From: Amblyornis subalaris
Lineage: Eukaryota > Chordata > Aves > Passeriformes > Ptilonorhynchidae
Assembly (NCBI GenBank): GCA_018881555.1
Contig: JACAXG010000123.1
Location: 341,354-405,353, forward strand
DNA length: 64,000 nt
Direction: 5' to 3'
Below are positions 1-15,100 of this stretch, one piece after another; positions within the stretch are counted from its first letter, which is position 1; each line of letters opens with the position of its first letter. The position numbers were made by a program, and so were the translations under genes. Under the pieces are notes generated by a model. The model ran no database searches. It was given only the letters and a program-made list of their open reading frames with translations, and was not told the DNA's origin.

Positions 1-1829
1 ACCCCAAACAAACAAAATAAACCAAACCACCAAAAACACAAATCAAAAAAAACAAACCCCCACACCCAGATGGTTTTTCCTAACCGCTACCAACAACTAC
101 ACACCACATGATTAAGGCTAATAAAAGCACACTACACGACACAAGGTATTTAACATCTACCCTGCAGGCATAATGTTCCCTGTATGTTCAGTATTAATCT
201 CCTCAATATTTATTTCTTTAGCAGCCTTAGATTGCTTCAGAACCAATTTTCACAACAGAAGATGAGAGGTCACTGCCATTTCAGAACAGCTCAGAACACA
301 AAAATGCAGGATTACATCAGTGTTCATCTTGGCAAAGATACTTTGTGGATCACTAAATAGGGATTTTTCACATTGGCAACCCGGTGCCAGCATTTGAGCT
401 CATGCACTTTTCATAATGAGTTTCTTATTATAGTTTTATCTAGTTTTTGTCTCAATTATTTTGTTGTTCATTTTGGAGAGTATAAGGAAATTATATGATA
501 TATACAGCCATTATATGAGAAGAGCATGGTACAAAAGCAAAGCACAAGAAAAAATATTGGTCAGTGTAGATAGAAGTCGTAAAAATTATCTTATGGAAAG
601 AATTGTTATAATTTGGTTTATCTTACAAACTGTTTCCACAAAATAGATCCCACAGAAGAAGAGGAAGTAATATTAGTTTTCATTTGTCTTGAAAGTCCTC
701 AACGTAAGGACACAGCTTAAGAAGACACGAGGTACCACGAGGTTTCAGCTACATAGCAAATGTCCTGAGAAAACATATTCTGGATGGAAATCTTGTATGC
801 CTCTAAAGATCACACTGCCAAATACCCAAAAGCACAAAATAATTCCTTAACTTCGAGTCTCTTTGGAAAACATGTGTCATTTGTATTATGTTCATTAACA
901 TATGAAGGAANCTTAAATTCTTGTTATTACACAGCAGTGAAACCCATCTTTGAAAAAGAAAGCTGAAGAATGCAACCGTTTTACTATTGTTATACAACTT
1001 TTTTTTCTTAATGGCAAAATAAAGGTAGCAATCACAGACTGTTTGTCAAGGTCTGTGATTTCATTTATATAAACTAAACAGTTAAATACTCTCTTTTTAG
1101 AAGATCCTCAGAAAATGGTAAAAACTAGGCTTATCCAAATATAAAGAATTTGACAGGTTCAAGGAAACCTCTAATTTACTTGGAAAACATAAAAATTATT
1201 TTCTATTTATTACGATATTCTGCAAAGTACAGCAGTATCCCAGGTATTAAACGACTAAGTGTTGTTAAAAGGGTACTTGGAAACAGACAAAAGAAAGAAT
1301 CTGTAAAGGTCCACAAAATCAGTAAGGACAGATTACTCCTTTCTTACTTTGTAACACATTAATCATTAGAGTGGACCAGTCCATATCCGTCGTATCAGCT
1401 CTGACCTNCACCTTCCCATCCAGTTCCCCTCTGCAGGTCACCCACAGCTCCAGAACAACCTAAAGGCAACAACACACCAAAAGTCCTTACCGCCAAGTGG
1501 CAAGAACAACTAAAGACACAAATGTGGTTATCAGTGGCACCTCTCTTTGTACAGTGCCAGGCATCGTGCCGGGGCAACACACACTAGCCAAAAGAAGCAC
1601 CAAATCATAGGCCAGACCAGCTAGAGGACCCCAGCTTGGTCTACCACCAGCTTTTCCTTTAGAGCTTGCAAAAATCATGGAGAGTCTGTTCTCCAGCTGT
1701 ATGGCCCGTAGCAGATTTTGACCTGTCCTGAAGGTACAATCAGTCAGAAACTTTCACAGGCACTCCATTCCAATGATGCCAAAGATATTTTTGCTTTTAT
1801 ATTTTCTAGATATTAGTAGCCCTGTAACC
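1..1829. other. Intergenic DNA downstream of CYP4V2
   Basis: I see no gene here. The first 60 bases are an A/C-rich low-complexity tract. The rest is AT-rich unique-looking sequence with only short chance reading frames. The stretch around 1395-1700 is somewhat richer in GC but shows no splice-bounded exon or recognisable protein. Confidence 0.5.
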
Positions 1830-2245
1830 TTTTACTGTATAACTATGTAGATTCTTAGCTAGCAGTCTCCCTACCCCTTAGACATAACAAGGCTTTCCTG
1901 AACACCTTATCACCGCTAGTGTTCTGGGAACCAGCGACATTTCTCTATCCCATGTACCCTAAAAGCGTAAGCAACAGTAGAGCTACAAGTTAAAGGGGGG
2001 CTTCATTAGGAGGCCGAACCAAGGGGAAATTACCTCATTAACCATATTTCTAATTGGAAGATTTTTGTCAATTATGTTAATTTCTTAAACTTATAAAAGT
2101 GTCAGAGTCCAGTGAGGAGGGGGGCCGGACAGTTTTCAGGTCAACATCTTGGCACGCATTTTGTACCCCTGGAGGACCTCTAATAAAGGAAACTGCTTTC
2201 TTTATCCTCTTAACATCATCCAGCTTCTAATTTTAGGTGAAAAAA
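1830..2245 (+). mobile_element. Probable LTR fragment (approximate ends)
   Basis: The segment has the layout of an LTR right half: a TATA-like ttataaaag near 2091, then a polyadenylation signal in ctaataaagg near 2180, followed by a short pyrimidine-rich U5-like tail. I could not find clear TG...CA ends or a target-site duplication, so the limits are approximate. It could instead be an unrelated AT-rich stretch. Confidence 0.4.
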
Positions 2246-2495
2246 GGCAACACCATCACTGTAATTCCTCTTTAACATCAATTAGTGAAAAACTCTGTAT
2301 GTTGCCTTCAGGGCCCTAGAAGGCAAGAGCATATTGGCGCATTGTTTCAGCTTTGACTAACACAGTAAAATCTAGTTGATTGATCACCCCAGAGGAATTG
2401 ATGCTAATAAATAATTATTCATCAGTAATTTGCCTGCACGCAGGCATGCAATTTCTATAGATACAATTTCAGTCCACATTGAGGCACAGTAGAAG

Positions 2496-2501
2496 TTTAT
2501 T
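2496..2501 (-). promoter_or_regulatory. CYP4V2: Candidate polyadenylation signal for CYP4V2
   Basis: AATAAA on the minus strand lies about 660 bases past the CYP4V2 stop codon. A variant ATTAAA at 3044-3049 is closer and is an equally possible signal. The choice cannot be made from sequence alone. Confidence 0.35.
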
Positions 2502-3163
2502 CTCCAAGTACGTAATAATACAGTACTTCTGTCATTATGAAATCCTTTCTGTAATCTGCACAATATCTAGTTCCTGATGTGGTTATATGGATTAATGCTT
2601 TTGGTACACTCTGCTAAAAAATAATTCAGAGCACACACTACTTAAGAACTACCATAAATGTTTCCAAAGGAGGAGTGAAATTATCAGAGTTTTTTGCTTT
2701 GTCTTCACAGATGCAGTCATCACCATAAAAGAAAAAATATTGTGCCAAGAGGAAGAATTATCACCTGTATCTTTCAGAGCCAAAGAAACCTGAAAACTAC
2801 ACAAATACTTCAGACTTCCAGTTAGCTGGCAAATGCTATGGCATGTAAGCTGATCACTTCATCACAGGCATTGTTGTTGTTACTACCATAGTTCAACTTT
2901 TTGTGGCACTGTGGCAATAGAACAGTTTCATCTGAGCAGACAAGGCACTAGAATTTGAGGTTTAAAGATTGTATTTCAAAGATTAACATGAAGTTCACAA
3001 GTACTAGAAAAGTAGAGCAATTTAGGGCTATTACAACATCTTCTTTAATTAAACTGTAATAACTAGTTTTAACAAATTGCTGGACTGACATCAAAATATT
3101 TGGTTTTAAATGTCTCAGCCTAAAGAGACCGAAAACTTTTGAAGTAAACTCTTGAAATTCCTT

Positions 3164-6100
3164 TCATTCTGATACAGCATTTGGTCTCCTCTTCAGTTTA
3201 ATCCAGATGCCATTATTTGGACGAAGAATCAATTCTCCAGCTAAGCCAAGCTCTTCTGGCTTTTGACATGAGTCCACCCAAAAGCGCCGCAGGATGAGCG
3301 CTAGAATAGTTTTCTCCTCCATTTGTGCAAAGCGCTGACCTATGAGTTACAGGGTAGAAAAAAAAAATAGTTATTGTCAGGTTGCATCAACAGTTGCTGC
3401 ACTTGCACGACCACAGGAAAACAAGACAGCAAGGACTGTGCATCTGCCTTGAGAACAGAACTAGCTTTAGGCCAAAATTGAGTTCATATGGATACAACTA
3501 ACACTAGCGCTTTCTCTGCAAAACTCTGGCCTTCCTGGGACAATCCACAGTCCTCCATCCCATAGTACACAGAACTCAAAGAGTAACGTGGAAAGAGTCA
3601 ACACTTTACCTAGAGCCACCACAAAACACAGCCTTGCCATGTCCCTTGGACAGACTAGGCAGGGGAGAGGGATGGCTGACCAGAGCAGAAGATGCTGCAG
3701 AGGGACTGTGTGGAGAGAAAAATCTCATTCTTCCATATAAGTGGAGAGAAGCAAAGGAGATGCAACTGGAACAGAATGACAGACAGACCTTTCTTCAATG
3801 ATCACTAAGCCTCACACACACTGATGATTCAGTAGCAGAGAGGGCATGGATTTACACTTCAGAGAAAGGTGAAGGAGGAAATGTGAGAACAGGGAAATGT
3901 GAAGGAAACCAAACCAAGTGCCACAATCCAGGCAGTTCACACAAACCAAAAAATGGGAATGGGACACAAAACACAGTGCTCAGAACTTTTTATGTTCTCT
4001 CCTCTGCATTATATACACAGACAGAAGTCCACGCACACAATGCATTTCTGCAATGATATTAATGAACCTCTTCTACTGCACATGTTCCTGCACACTCAGG
4101 AACTAGCTAGACATGTTATATTAAATTAGATTTCTCTTTGGAACATGGAAACACCCAGTTTACTGCTCTTATGGAAAAGGCACCTACTACCAATGAGACA
4201 AATCAAAACAAATCAACCCCATCCCTTCAAAAACAGAAAACAAACCAAACAAACAAAACCAAAAAACCCAAAAGAAGTTATATTTTCCATTCTTGTAAAT
4301 GGCATGACAACTTTTGGATGTTCCCCATCTGCACTTAAAATAGTGCAGGGAACAGTCTTTTCATGTGTTCTACAATATAAACAACAATGCCTCTACTTTG
4401 AGTACAGATAAATACCAAACGTCTCAGTGGCACCTGAAGTGCTTACGAGTTCTGGGATGACAGTGAAAACATCAAATCAACTACAGTGTCAGAAAGAGGG
4501 AAAGAGTACATCAGTTGCAGACTGCATGCTTGAGACACCCAACTCAGATCATGAGAGAGACAGATGAGGTGTTTCCAGAGCAAAACAGGTGCAGGACATT
4601 TGTCTTCTCTCATTCTGTGTTGCTGACACCAGGGATCAGAAATTTGGATGCAATCATGTCCTAACACAGGAACTCAATAACATGCTGCCAGGCTGCACAG
4701 GCAGTGAGGAGAAAACATCAGCATGGTAGACACTGGTCCCCAGGAAGAAAGGAAACCCTTCAGAAGAAACAAATGTGGAAGCTCAAATAGTAGGCTTGCA
4801 GGGCACATGGTGCCCAGCATTCAGGGGTGGGTGGTGAGGAAGGACAGCATACAAATAGTACTCATTGCTGTCTCAGTTACCACATCCAAAAGCAGAACTG
4901 TTATATTACAAGGGCTTCCTCTTCAGATACGTACCAATGCAGTTCCTGGGACCAGCTGAGAAGGGCACGTACGAGTATGGGTGCCTTCCCTTACAATTTT
5001 CAGGGAAGAATCGCTCAGGCCTGAACTCCTCTGGGTCAGGGAAGATCTCGGGGTCTCTATGTAGGGCATAAGTTAAAACAAGAACATTTGCGCCTTTTGG
5101 TACCTGATATCCCTCTAAAGAGAAGAGAGAAAGGGAGAAGAAGGGTCAAAACAACAGCAAACAAGTGACTTTCTATACACAACAGAACAGTAAAAAACAA
5201 AACACCGCTGCTCTTTACTTGGGAAACACCTCCACTGCGGAGATGCTACCAGGATGAGAAGTGGCAAACACAGAACACTACTTACTAATACAGCAATCCT
5301 CTCTCAAGGTACGGGCAAACATGGGGACTGAAGGGAAGAGCCGAAGGGCTTCTTTCACGACACATTCAAGGTATCGAANATTCTTCAAATCATCCATTGT
5401 AACAGAATGCTCAGTGTTGTCTGTCCAAAAACAAATAGAGGGATGAGCAAGATCAAAACTTCCCATTTTTGGCTAAACAAACTCATCCTGGATCCCCCCA
5501 GAAACCAGGACCAAGACTACATACAAGAAGGTGTTACAAATATATTGAACATGCATATCTTGCTCCAAAGACATAAGGTTGGCTGTATTCCCGTACAGAA
5601 CTTCCTGCACTCATTCCAACCACCTCTAGCTGCTGAAAGCTCCAGAAGGGCAACAAGGCATGCTCCAAACTCCCCTTCTACTTCTAGGCTTTTAACACAT
5701 TTCTGCTCACAAATGCAGCAAAACCCCAATGAAGGGGGGAATGGAAACTTACCAAACACCTCATCCAGCTCCCTGTGAACCTTCTTCTGAACTTCAGGAT
5801 TATGTCCAAGCAAGTACAGGACCCAGTTCATAGCAGCCGCTGTTGTATCATGGCCCTACAGGTCCAGATTTACAAAGACCTTCACTTCAACTCTATTCCC
5901 ATGCACCAGTGGGCTTTATAAATACTTAGGTGTGCAGGTAGTATGAAATGAGAGACATATTAGTCCCATGACCATGATAAAAACAAGAATCAAGAATGAA
6001 TAACTCTATTCAACACACTAATTTTCAAGATACAAGGTGATCCATGATTGTGTCAGGTATTGAAACTGATCAAAAGGGAAAAGTATTGAAATAACCTAAG

Positions 6101-9100
6101 CAAAATCCCTCTGACTCCCAGGAGTTGCGTGAACTATCAGCATCTACACAATGAAAAAAATGTACATTCATCTTTTTGGTTACTGTCCAGTCAACAATGT
6201 AACATCTGGGGGGTCAATGACTACCACAGGAGAGATACAATGGATACAACCTGTAACCTTTACAAAACTATCTAAAAATGGTCTAATGAGACACACTACA
6301 GCAGACATAGGAGAAAATACTTAGTTTACTGTGAAAAAGGGATCAACTACTAGGTCCCAGTACTGTGGGAAAGAAAGGAGAGGAAAGGAAAGGGAAGAGG
6401 AAAGGTGAACCGAAGAAAGGGAAAAAAGATAAAAAAGCAGAGAACAGAAAAGGCAAAAGTTGACCAAAAAAGGATTTTGGTACTAAAAAAGCACACTTGT
6501 GGTGAAGTTCGGGATGTTGCTGTAGTACAGAAATGGAAAGATGGGAAGAGAGTTTCTCTGGGTTACAACAGCAGCAATATGATTCTATGAATTAAGTTCT
6601 TCCGAGAGAGAATTCAGATCCATCTAATGGAAGTGTGTGGAAAACTTGTGAAAATCTTCTTTAGATCTTTCATTAGACAGGGAACCAGACAAGAAGAAGG
6701 GCCATGAAGGTGATCAGGTGGATGAAACACTTCTGCTATGAAGACAGGCTGAGACAGTTGAGGTTGTTCAGCCTGGAGAAGAGAAGGCTCTGGGAAGACC
6801 TGATTGTGGCCTTTCAGTACTTAAGAGGTGGCTTACAAATAAAAAGAGGGAGAGTGACATTTTACACGGGCAGATAGTGATAGGACAAGAGGGAATGGTT
6901 TTCAACTAAAAGAGATTTAGATTAGATGTTAGGAAGAAATTCTTTACTCAGTAGTGAGGAACATGTTGCCCACAGAAGTTTTGAATCTCCTGTCTCTCAA
7001 GGTGTCCAGGGCCAGGTGGAACCTAATCTAGTGGGTGACATGCCTGCCCATGGCAAGAGGGTTGTAACTAGACAATCTTTAAGGTCTCTTCCAACCCAAG
7101 CCATTCTATGATAAGATTCTACGAGAAGACAATGCACTAATGCACAGTTGACAACAGGACCAGGAGATTACAGCCAACANAGCAAGGGACAAAATGTGAG
7201 GAGACACAGCAAAATGCAAGTCAAAACACTGAAACCATTTAGAGCTCTCTTCAGTGTTGATGAGGTTTGTAACACAAGCCAAGGGTCCACAGTCCATGTC
7301 AGCCATCATGCTTTTATTTCTCACCTGCTATCATGAGTAGAGCCTGCTTGCATAGGCAGGGCTTACCACATATGCATTGTCCAACATTTTTCCAGGGCCC
7401 ATTTCCTCTTAGGCTTCCAGCGCTAAAATAACTTCATACTAAAAGCAACCTCCTGAACTAAGACTCACCACCTGCAAATTCTGAATCTCAGGTTGGGGGG
7501 AAAAAAAGGCAAACCAAAAAAACCCAAACAAACAAAACCATCCAAAAAAAAAAAAAAAAAAAAAAGAACAACAAACCAATGAGTTCCTTGGTTACCTCAA
7601 ACATGAAAGTGTCCACTTCCTCACGAATGTCCCTGTAGCTCAATTTGTTCCCTTCATCATCTGTTGCATTCAGCAGCATGTCCAGGAATGCTTTTCTTTT
7701 TTTGGAACCACTTTCTTCACAGTTGCCATGATTATTGTGTTTCTTTTGCTTGGTGTTTTTAAGTTTTTCAGCTTTTTCTGCAATGACCTGACATTAGAAC
7801 CATTACATCAGATATGATGCATTCAGCACAAGCACACAGTCTGCATCATACAGTTTTGTCCCAACTTATCAAAACAACAACATCCATCTACAGCAGTCTA
7901 CATGAGCTAGTTACCATAGCTGTCAGCACTAGGTCATGAAATGTAACTGACTTTTTGTATTAGTAGTGAAATATGAACAACCTCTCTTGCCCCAAGCAAT
8001 AGAATAAACCTTCAACAGCCTTTGTGTGATCAAGAAAATAGATAGCTAATCTACATAAACAACCTGGGGAACATCAAGAAGTGCAAACATATCCAGAGTA
8101 TCTGGAAGAAGCCAATCATGAATGCCAAGTATGTTGCCAAGTACGGCAACAGCAAACCAAAAAAATCACCAGTGAACACGCTAATCACCAATAAGATTTT
8201 CTCTATCCTATACAATAACTAAGGAAAGATCTCACCTCCAACCTCTGAAGAACCCAGAAAACTGAAGAGAAGCCAAGGCATCCCATAACCCTGTGTCAAG
8301 GTTACACATAGTATTGCTTAACCCACTACACTAAAGCTTCTCAAATTTTCTTCAGTATGAGAGCAATGGCTGAATTTCCCTTTTTTAGGTCAAAACATAG
8401 TCCCAGTAACAGACATAAATTTCTTGTTGTTGCCACTGTTGTTGCAAAATCAAAACAGAACTCTTCAATAAACTGGCATTGCTCTTAAAAACAACAAAAT
8501 TATTAAAAATAAAGAGTGTAGAGTATGCAATTCTGTTCAGAGGAATCATTGAATGGAAGAAAAAAATACAGTTCTGTATACACACATTGTTTTCCTCACT
8601 CAACATGCATGCATGTCACATATTGAACCATCCTTCGTCTCAGTGCTTGCTGTCAGCACCTACATCAGGTGGCATAATTATTTACTGTCCTTTGTCATCT
8701 TCTAAGATTTGGCTTCTTATATTCAGTGCACCAGCCCAGCATGGGAAGAGTGCAAGTGTTACCTTAGGTTCTTTTAAGACCCTCTCTCATATCTCACTGC
8801 TGCAACTTCCAATAAAAGGAAGAAAAACATGAAGTACTTAAAAACAACACAGAGTCAATGTGGCTCATTATATGTAGTCCGAGATTATTTCCTTTGTCAT
8901 AGACATTGATACAATGACATCACGGGGTACACGCATAGGGAGAGCAGCCTCTCTGACAACATCCTAATAGTAGATTCGGGAGGGCAAACATTGGCAAGAA
9001 TAGCATAGGAATTACTTGGTGAGAGAAGGGGCTGTTACTTCCACAGTCTAACAAAATGAGAGAACATTTTATGCCAAGTGAGTGATGCATGCTTAGTGGT

Positions 9101-12100
9101 TTCTGTGTCGAAGTGTCTTATTGCTGATGTGGGGACCTGCATGTGTTTTCTTATCTCAGCAGTGCTGCTCTGAATAGGGGAAAATTAACACAGGCTTCAA
9201 TTTCTGAGGCAAATGGCACTACCATGCAGAACCCTATGCTTACTGCTCCAAACTTGGCAGTGAGCTGTTGCAGGTGATTTAGATGTGGAGCTTTTGGAGC
9301 AGAACAAGTGTTCAACGAACTTCTGTTGTTTGTTTCAGTTGTCAAGGACCTGCAATTTCTGACACACCCTTGGAGTATCCTAATTCCTCATTTAAATTCA
9401 ACAGAGATACTGAAAGGCAAGTCAGCTCTTCTCTTCTTTTCAGGGAATTCCTGAAAATCTATTGTATCCCAATCGAGAGACAGCATATCAAGGAGGCTGA
9501 ACCTCACCCCGATTTGGAAACTCTGAGTGCAAAACTTTGCTCCAACAATGAAAATTATCATTATAAGTAAATTTTTTTTAAAAGAATCTATACTGTATCT
9601 GTAAAATTGTGAAGGATTTTGAGGTTCCTCTTGTGCTCTCTTCCTTCCTTGAACAGTATATACAAAAAATCAGGCCAAAGCCAAGGGCTCTTCTGTCGCT
9701 GTTGGATTAGATCGCTCATCCTAGGGGCGATAAAAACAATTATATTGTTTATAATTGAAAACAATTATATCATGTAACATTACTCGACAAAAAACCCCAA
9801 ACTACAGCACACTTTCAAGAACCAAAAAAAGACTTCTATGTACCCTAATGAAGTCGAACTTAACATATTGCATAGGTTTAAACCCATTACTTGAAAGGAA
9901 TGCTGTTCACATTTGTTTCTTGATTTTACACCATCCCAAAATTTCTGTTACTTGTCCCAGTATCACCATGTTTTACATGTTTAAGAATTGATCTCTGAGA
10001 AGGACAGCTTATTCTCATTTAGTTGGAATCCTCTTGAAACAGGCCTATTAAGTCATCCAGTCCAGTCACACTCCACTTCAGTAAAGCATTGACCATGTTG
10101 AAAAGACTACTCGTGACAGGCTTCCAAAATATCTGCCCCAAGAACTCAAATAGTTTCTGAGAGCACTGCATTCTTACTTGAATGTCCAGATACCAGACTG
10201 CATGGAAAAGTACTTAAAATGAACAATATGAGACTTCAAGTATGCTCAAACACACCTGGAGTACATTTGGAAAGGCTGATTGTTGCTGCTATTTGGCTCT
10301 TCAACATGCTTTAGCTGCAGAGGAGTAATTACTACATTTAGGCCAACTTCAAGCACACTTGTGGTACAATTTGGAAAAGGCCAAGGAACTGATGATAATC
10401 AAACACTCCAAATCTACCCCTTTTTTGTAACATACCTGTCTCAAAAAGCTCCATCAAAAGCTAGGAGTGAGATCATAGAATCATAGAATCATTCAGGTTT
10501 GAAAAGACCTTATAGATCATTGAGTTAAACTGTTAACCTAGTGTTAACCCAGCACAGTCCATCACTAAACCATGACCCTAAGTGCCATACCTACATGACT
10601 TTCAAATACCACCAGGGTATGTAGTGATTCAGGGTTAGTCTGTTCCAGTGCTCTACATCCCTCCCTCTCTGACCACCTGGCCTTTCCTCCTGACACCAGC
10701 AGCATCAACTCCAGCTCAACTACAAAGTAAAAATGTCCTTTTACCTGTAGATAGCAGAAACATAGTCAGAATTCTTATTCTTCTGAGCCCCCACATTCCT
10801 GCCCATTGCTGTTTCTAGAAGGAGGAAAACGTCAACATTTCACAAGTGCAAAGTGAAATGCAGAGTCCATGTACACAGTAAATTACTACTGCTCCCAGCT
10901 TCTGCCTATCACCACACCATCCCTTCAGCAACTGAATACGCTTATCCCTTTGCAGGGAATGAACTTTCTTTGTATTTCCATGCCCAAGAATCCTGCTCCT
11001 CAATTCAACCTCACTCCAGACTGCTACCTCTGTCCTGCCAATCCCATAAACTCACCTGCTCAGATGCACACAAGAAACCCTGGGAAAAAGGATGGGAAAG
11101 ATGGAAATGCATTTAGAAAATACCCAGAGATGTTCCCCTTCAATCATCTCACACAAACTGGCACAGCTGAACTCATGACCTTCTGCATCATTCACAGATC
11201 CACCACAATAACTGAACAGGACTTACCACAGATTATATCAAGGGCACACAGAGTGATGTCCGGAAAGACATCAAATGGTTCTTTGTCAACATGCTTCTCA
11301 AGTTTCTCCACCAAAATGTTTCCTTGTTCATTCATGACCTCTAGAAAGTCATTCAAGATTGTGAAGTGGAATGTGGGAGTTATCATCTTCCTTCGTGACC
11401 GCCACTTCTCTCCAGTGCTGTAAAATTAATGGGGAGAAGGAAGACTAAAAAACTCCAAGTCAAAAATAAAACCCTCACCATCACAGGAAGTACACAGTAA
11501 ATACTGCAGCCTGGAAGAGGTGGACACACTGTAGATGTCTCTTCAAGCTGTTCATAGCACTCCACAGAAGGAGCAAATGGAAATATGTCTTGCTCTAGAT
11601 CTCTCAGAAGCAGAAGCCACCGTTTCTCTAGCTGCTCTCAACAAACAGAGATGCCAACAAGCCTCCAGACAACACATCCTTGTTGGTCAGTGCACAGGCT
11701 CAGAGGGGCCAAGCAGAAGCCAGCTATAGGCCAAACCAGCTATTCAGCATCAAGGCTTCAACCCACCCCACTGTCTCTCTGAATCACTAGTTGCGCTTGC
11801 CTTCATCCACTAACCATGAAATGAGGACTGCAGAGAACTAGGGCCTAGGGACATTATGAAAATGACTGCCTCAAGGTCTGGCTANCAAACAGGAGATTTC
11901 CTTGGAGACAGGAAATCACTTCCTTCATGCCAATGAACAAGCATGGAGCCACGGTGAGTGACACCAGCTTCCTGGGGGTCCTTGTTCACTTTTTCTAAAT
12001 CACATGCCCCACAGGCACACAGCTGGCACCTCTGCTTACACGGTAAAACCATCACACCACTGCTCTTAACTTGCTGTTNAGGCACTCCACAGGCCAGCTT

Positions 12101-15100
12101 ATCCACTTGCTGTCTGCCACTGCTACCTTTAGTCAGCAGAGACTGGAACATTCTCCTCCATTATGTTTTTTGCAAGCACAAGGAAGTGAAAATACCTCTA
12201 TAAGTCTGCGGGAGACAAAAGAACTGGTAAGGAAGAGCAGTGAGGATATAACATGCCTGATGCCCATGGACCTCACCTCTGCACTTTGCTACTGATTACT
12301 CACTGCCTTCCTAATGGCTATGAACAAAAGTCATGGATAAAATGCATTCCTCATCCTGTCACACGAACTTGCGCTTCCCTCACCACATGATCACAGCTGG
12401 CTTTTACAATACCATGGTCCCATCATAAAGCACAAGGAGTCCACCTCCGAGGGCTCCAAACAAGAAACAAAGCTTCACTACTAACAGGGGAACCTTGACC
12501 TTTTTGCAAAAACTCGGAAGAGGCTCAAAGGCACTAAAGCCACTCAACACTCACGTTGCTCTGACTCTTGAGTATCTGCATCATCCAGACCAAACCTTCC
12601 TTTACCTTTCCAAGACTGGAGGACACCAAACCCTTACACCACTGCTCCTCCCTCCCTCCACTCCTGAATTTTGCTCTTACCCAGGCTCACTTCTTATGAT
12701 CCTCAACTTCATGAATGAAATGTAGGACAGGGTGCAGATACTCTCCCATCCCACCCCAAAGCATCACCAACCTCAAGCCTATCCTACTGGTCTGCAGCAT
12801 GACCAGCTGAGATAAGCAATGCACACAATCTCTTTGTTCAGAGATCGACACAGCATTCCTGCCACCAAGACCTCTTCCTATCATATACTCTGCAAATTTC
12901 AAAAAGACCGCTCTGCACCTGCCTTTCATTACACTTTATACCTCGTCAGAAGTCCAGTGCCCAGCCATGGATGCAGGAAATCATACAGGTATGACTTTTC
13001 TATATGTTTTGAACTGTTCAGAATAACCTGTCAGAAAAGTGAACAGAGAGGAAAAAATATCACTTGTTAGATGGAGAGATTTCTTCAACAAACACTCCAA
13101 CAGAGAAACAACTTTGTTTTCCCAGTTCAAGGACAACCACTCTCAGCAGCAAAACTAATGACTAAATTTCATGGCATCAAAACAGACCCACCAAGTTCTA
13201 ATGCAGAAGTCTGTCAAAGGGCCACAAGCATTGCATCCTGTATTTCATAATGTTCTATCCTTATTTCAGTAGTCCCATCTTCCCTATCTACTTGTCTGTT
13301 CTGATCTGGGGAGCAGAAGCTTTCACACACGTGAAAATAAAGTTAAAGGAGATGTTTCTTTGGTGCTTTCTTTTGCTGGTCATCTGCAGTATTCCTCCCT
13401 AGCCCCCTCTGACTAGGCCTTTTTATATTCCCTTGCTTTATGCCTTTCTTTAGCACTAACTCAGAGNACAATCCCAACAAAAATCAGTCCAAGCCCTTTT
13501 TAACAAAAATTACATTGATATAATAGAAACTAACAGGTTGGACACTGCTCTGCATGACAGTAGAACAGACAGGAGACCAGTACACTCACCTCCACACTGT
13601 CAGGGTGATACAAAATCATGACAGGCAATGGTCCTATCCAAAGTTTGAACAATGGCCAACTTCTGAACTCTTCAGTATAAAGTTGTACCTGTTTAAAAAA
13701 ACCTGGAATAGAAAAGCAGAGTAGAGCTTCAACAACGGGGGTTTACTAAATAAGCAATGAACTCTTTTACACCATATGCCCTGCAATTTTGATTTTGTTG
13801 TAGTTTTAACCTGCTGCTATGACCAAGCAGCACATTTTGCACCTGTGCATTTTACAATTCAGATGTCATAATCTCTTAGGGCACAGACTCATAGGATCAT
13901 CTATGCCACAGATCAACCTGAGAGATACCACTACTATCCAGCTGCCAGTTGGACTTTGTACCAGTGAGCTCAGTAACCCAGCCAATTCTCCTCCCACGTT
14001 ATTATACACTTATCCAGTCCATGTCTTGTCAGTTTGGCTATAGAGAAAGCATGGGAGATAGCTGGATCTGCTGGCAAGGGAAGAGCAGTAGATGGTGTTT
14101 GGTTTGATTTGATTCAAAAAGGTCTTTGATACTATCTCATCAAAGAGAGCAATCAGGTTCATTCTGCAATATTAGAGGTGGGGGCCACTCTCAGAATGTT
14201 CAAGGATTAAACACTTCTTTGCCCTTTCAGAAACAAGCTCAAACAACAAATGACACATTTCCAGGTCTCTGTAGAGTTGAAAATGCAAAGGTCCCCAAAT
14301 GAAAGGAAAGAAAAGAAAAATGAAAAAAAAATAGTTTCCTAATAGATGCCCAAATAAAGCTTTCCCTAGTCTTAAACGAAGTTCTAATGACACCTCATCC
14401 AACAGACTTGAGTGTCAGATTATTTTACTATTTTTAAAATATTTTTCCTAACATTGCCATGATTAAAATCGCACATTTTTCAGCAAATATCTACCAATAC
14501 CAATAAACAACATCACCATCATATGAAAAGTTATTTTCCTTTGTGCTACAAAACCTTACCCTTTTAAAAAATTTTTTCCTCATATTTTTAATGAAGAAGA
14601 TTATAAACCACAAACTTCACTCATTTTTACATAAATAAACAAGGACAAAGATGGACAGACATGGACTTAACTAAAGCATGGGGGCTATGTGATTGCTGCT
14701 AACAAATGAGATTAGAGACCACACAGAACATCAGAGTTTCTATTGAATTGCCTTCTGGAGATAGAAGCAATGTTCTGGTTTGGTTTGTTTTTTTTAAGAA
14801 GATTTTTTAAAAAGAGGATAAAAAAGAAAAAAAAAAAAAGATTAATCTCTCAGTCAGAGAGACTTATATAAACATCCCTACTATGATCCTCCTACTGCTT
14901 CCCCAAAGTCAACTTCATGGAAAACTGCTTTCCTTCACATCCACCAAATCTGTACTTAGATATGTGGTTGGATCCAGAGGAAAGATACGACAGTGTACTC
15001 TTGTGAACAGAGGCATCATGTCTCGGCATGGGTCACCACTGGCCAATTTGTATTCCATCGTTGCACTCACACTTCACTTCACCATGCTCCCATGACCCAT

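Noticed and set aside
10869..11423. 184-codon plus-strand frame.
   Set aside because: Shadow of CYP4V2 exon 4 and its flanking introns on the opposite strand.
7787..13590. CYP4V2 first looked as if it lacked exons 3, 5 and 6, which would have made it a pseudogene.
   Set aside because: A closer search found them at 13027-12942, 10814-10745 and 9720-9594, with correct splice sites and phases, so the gene is intact.
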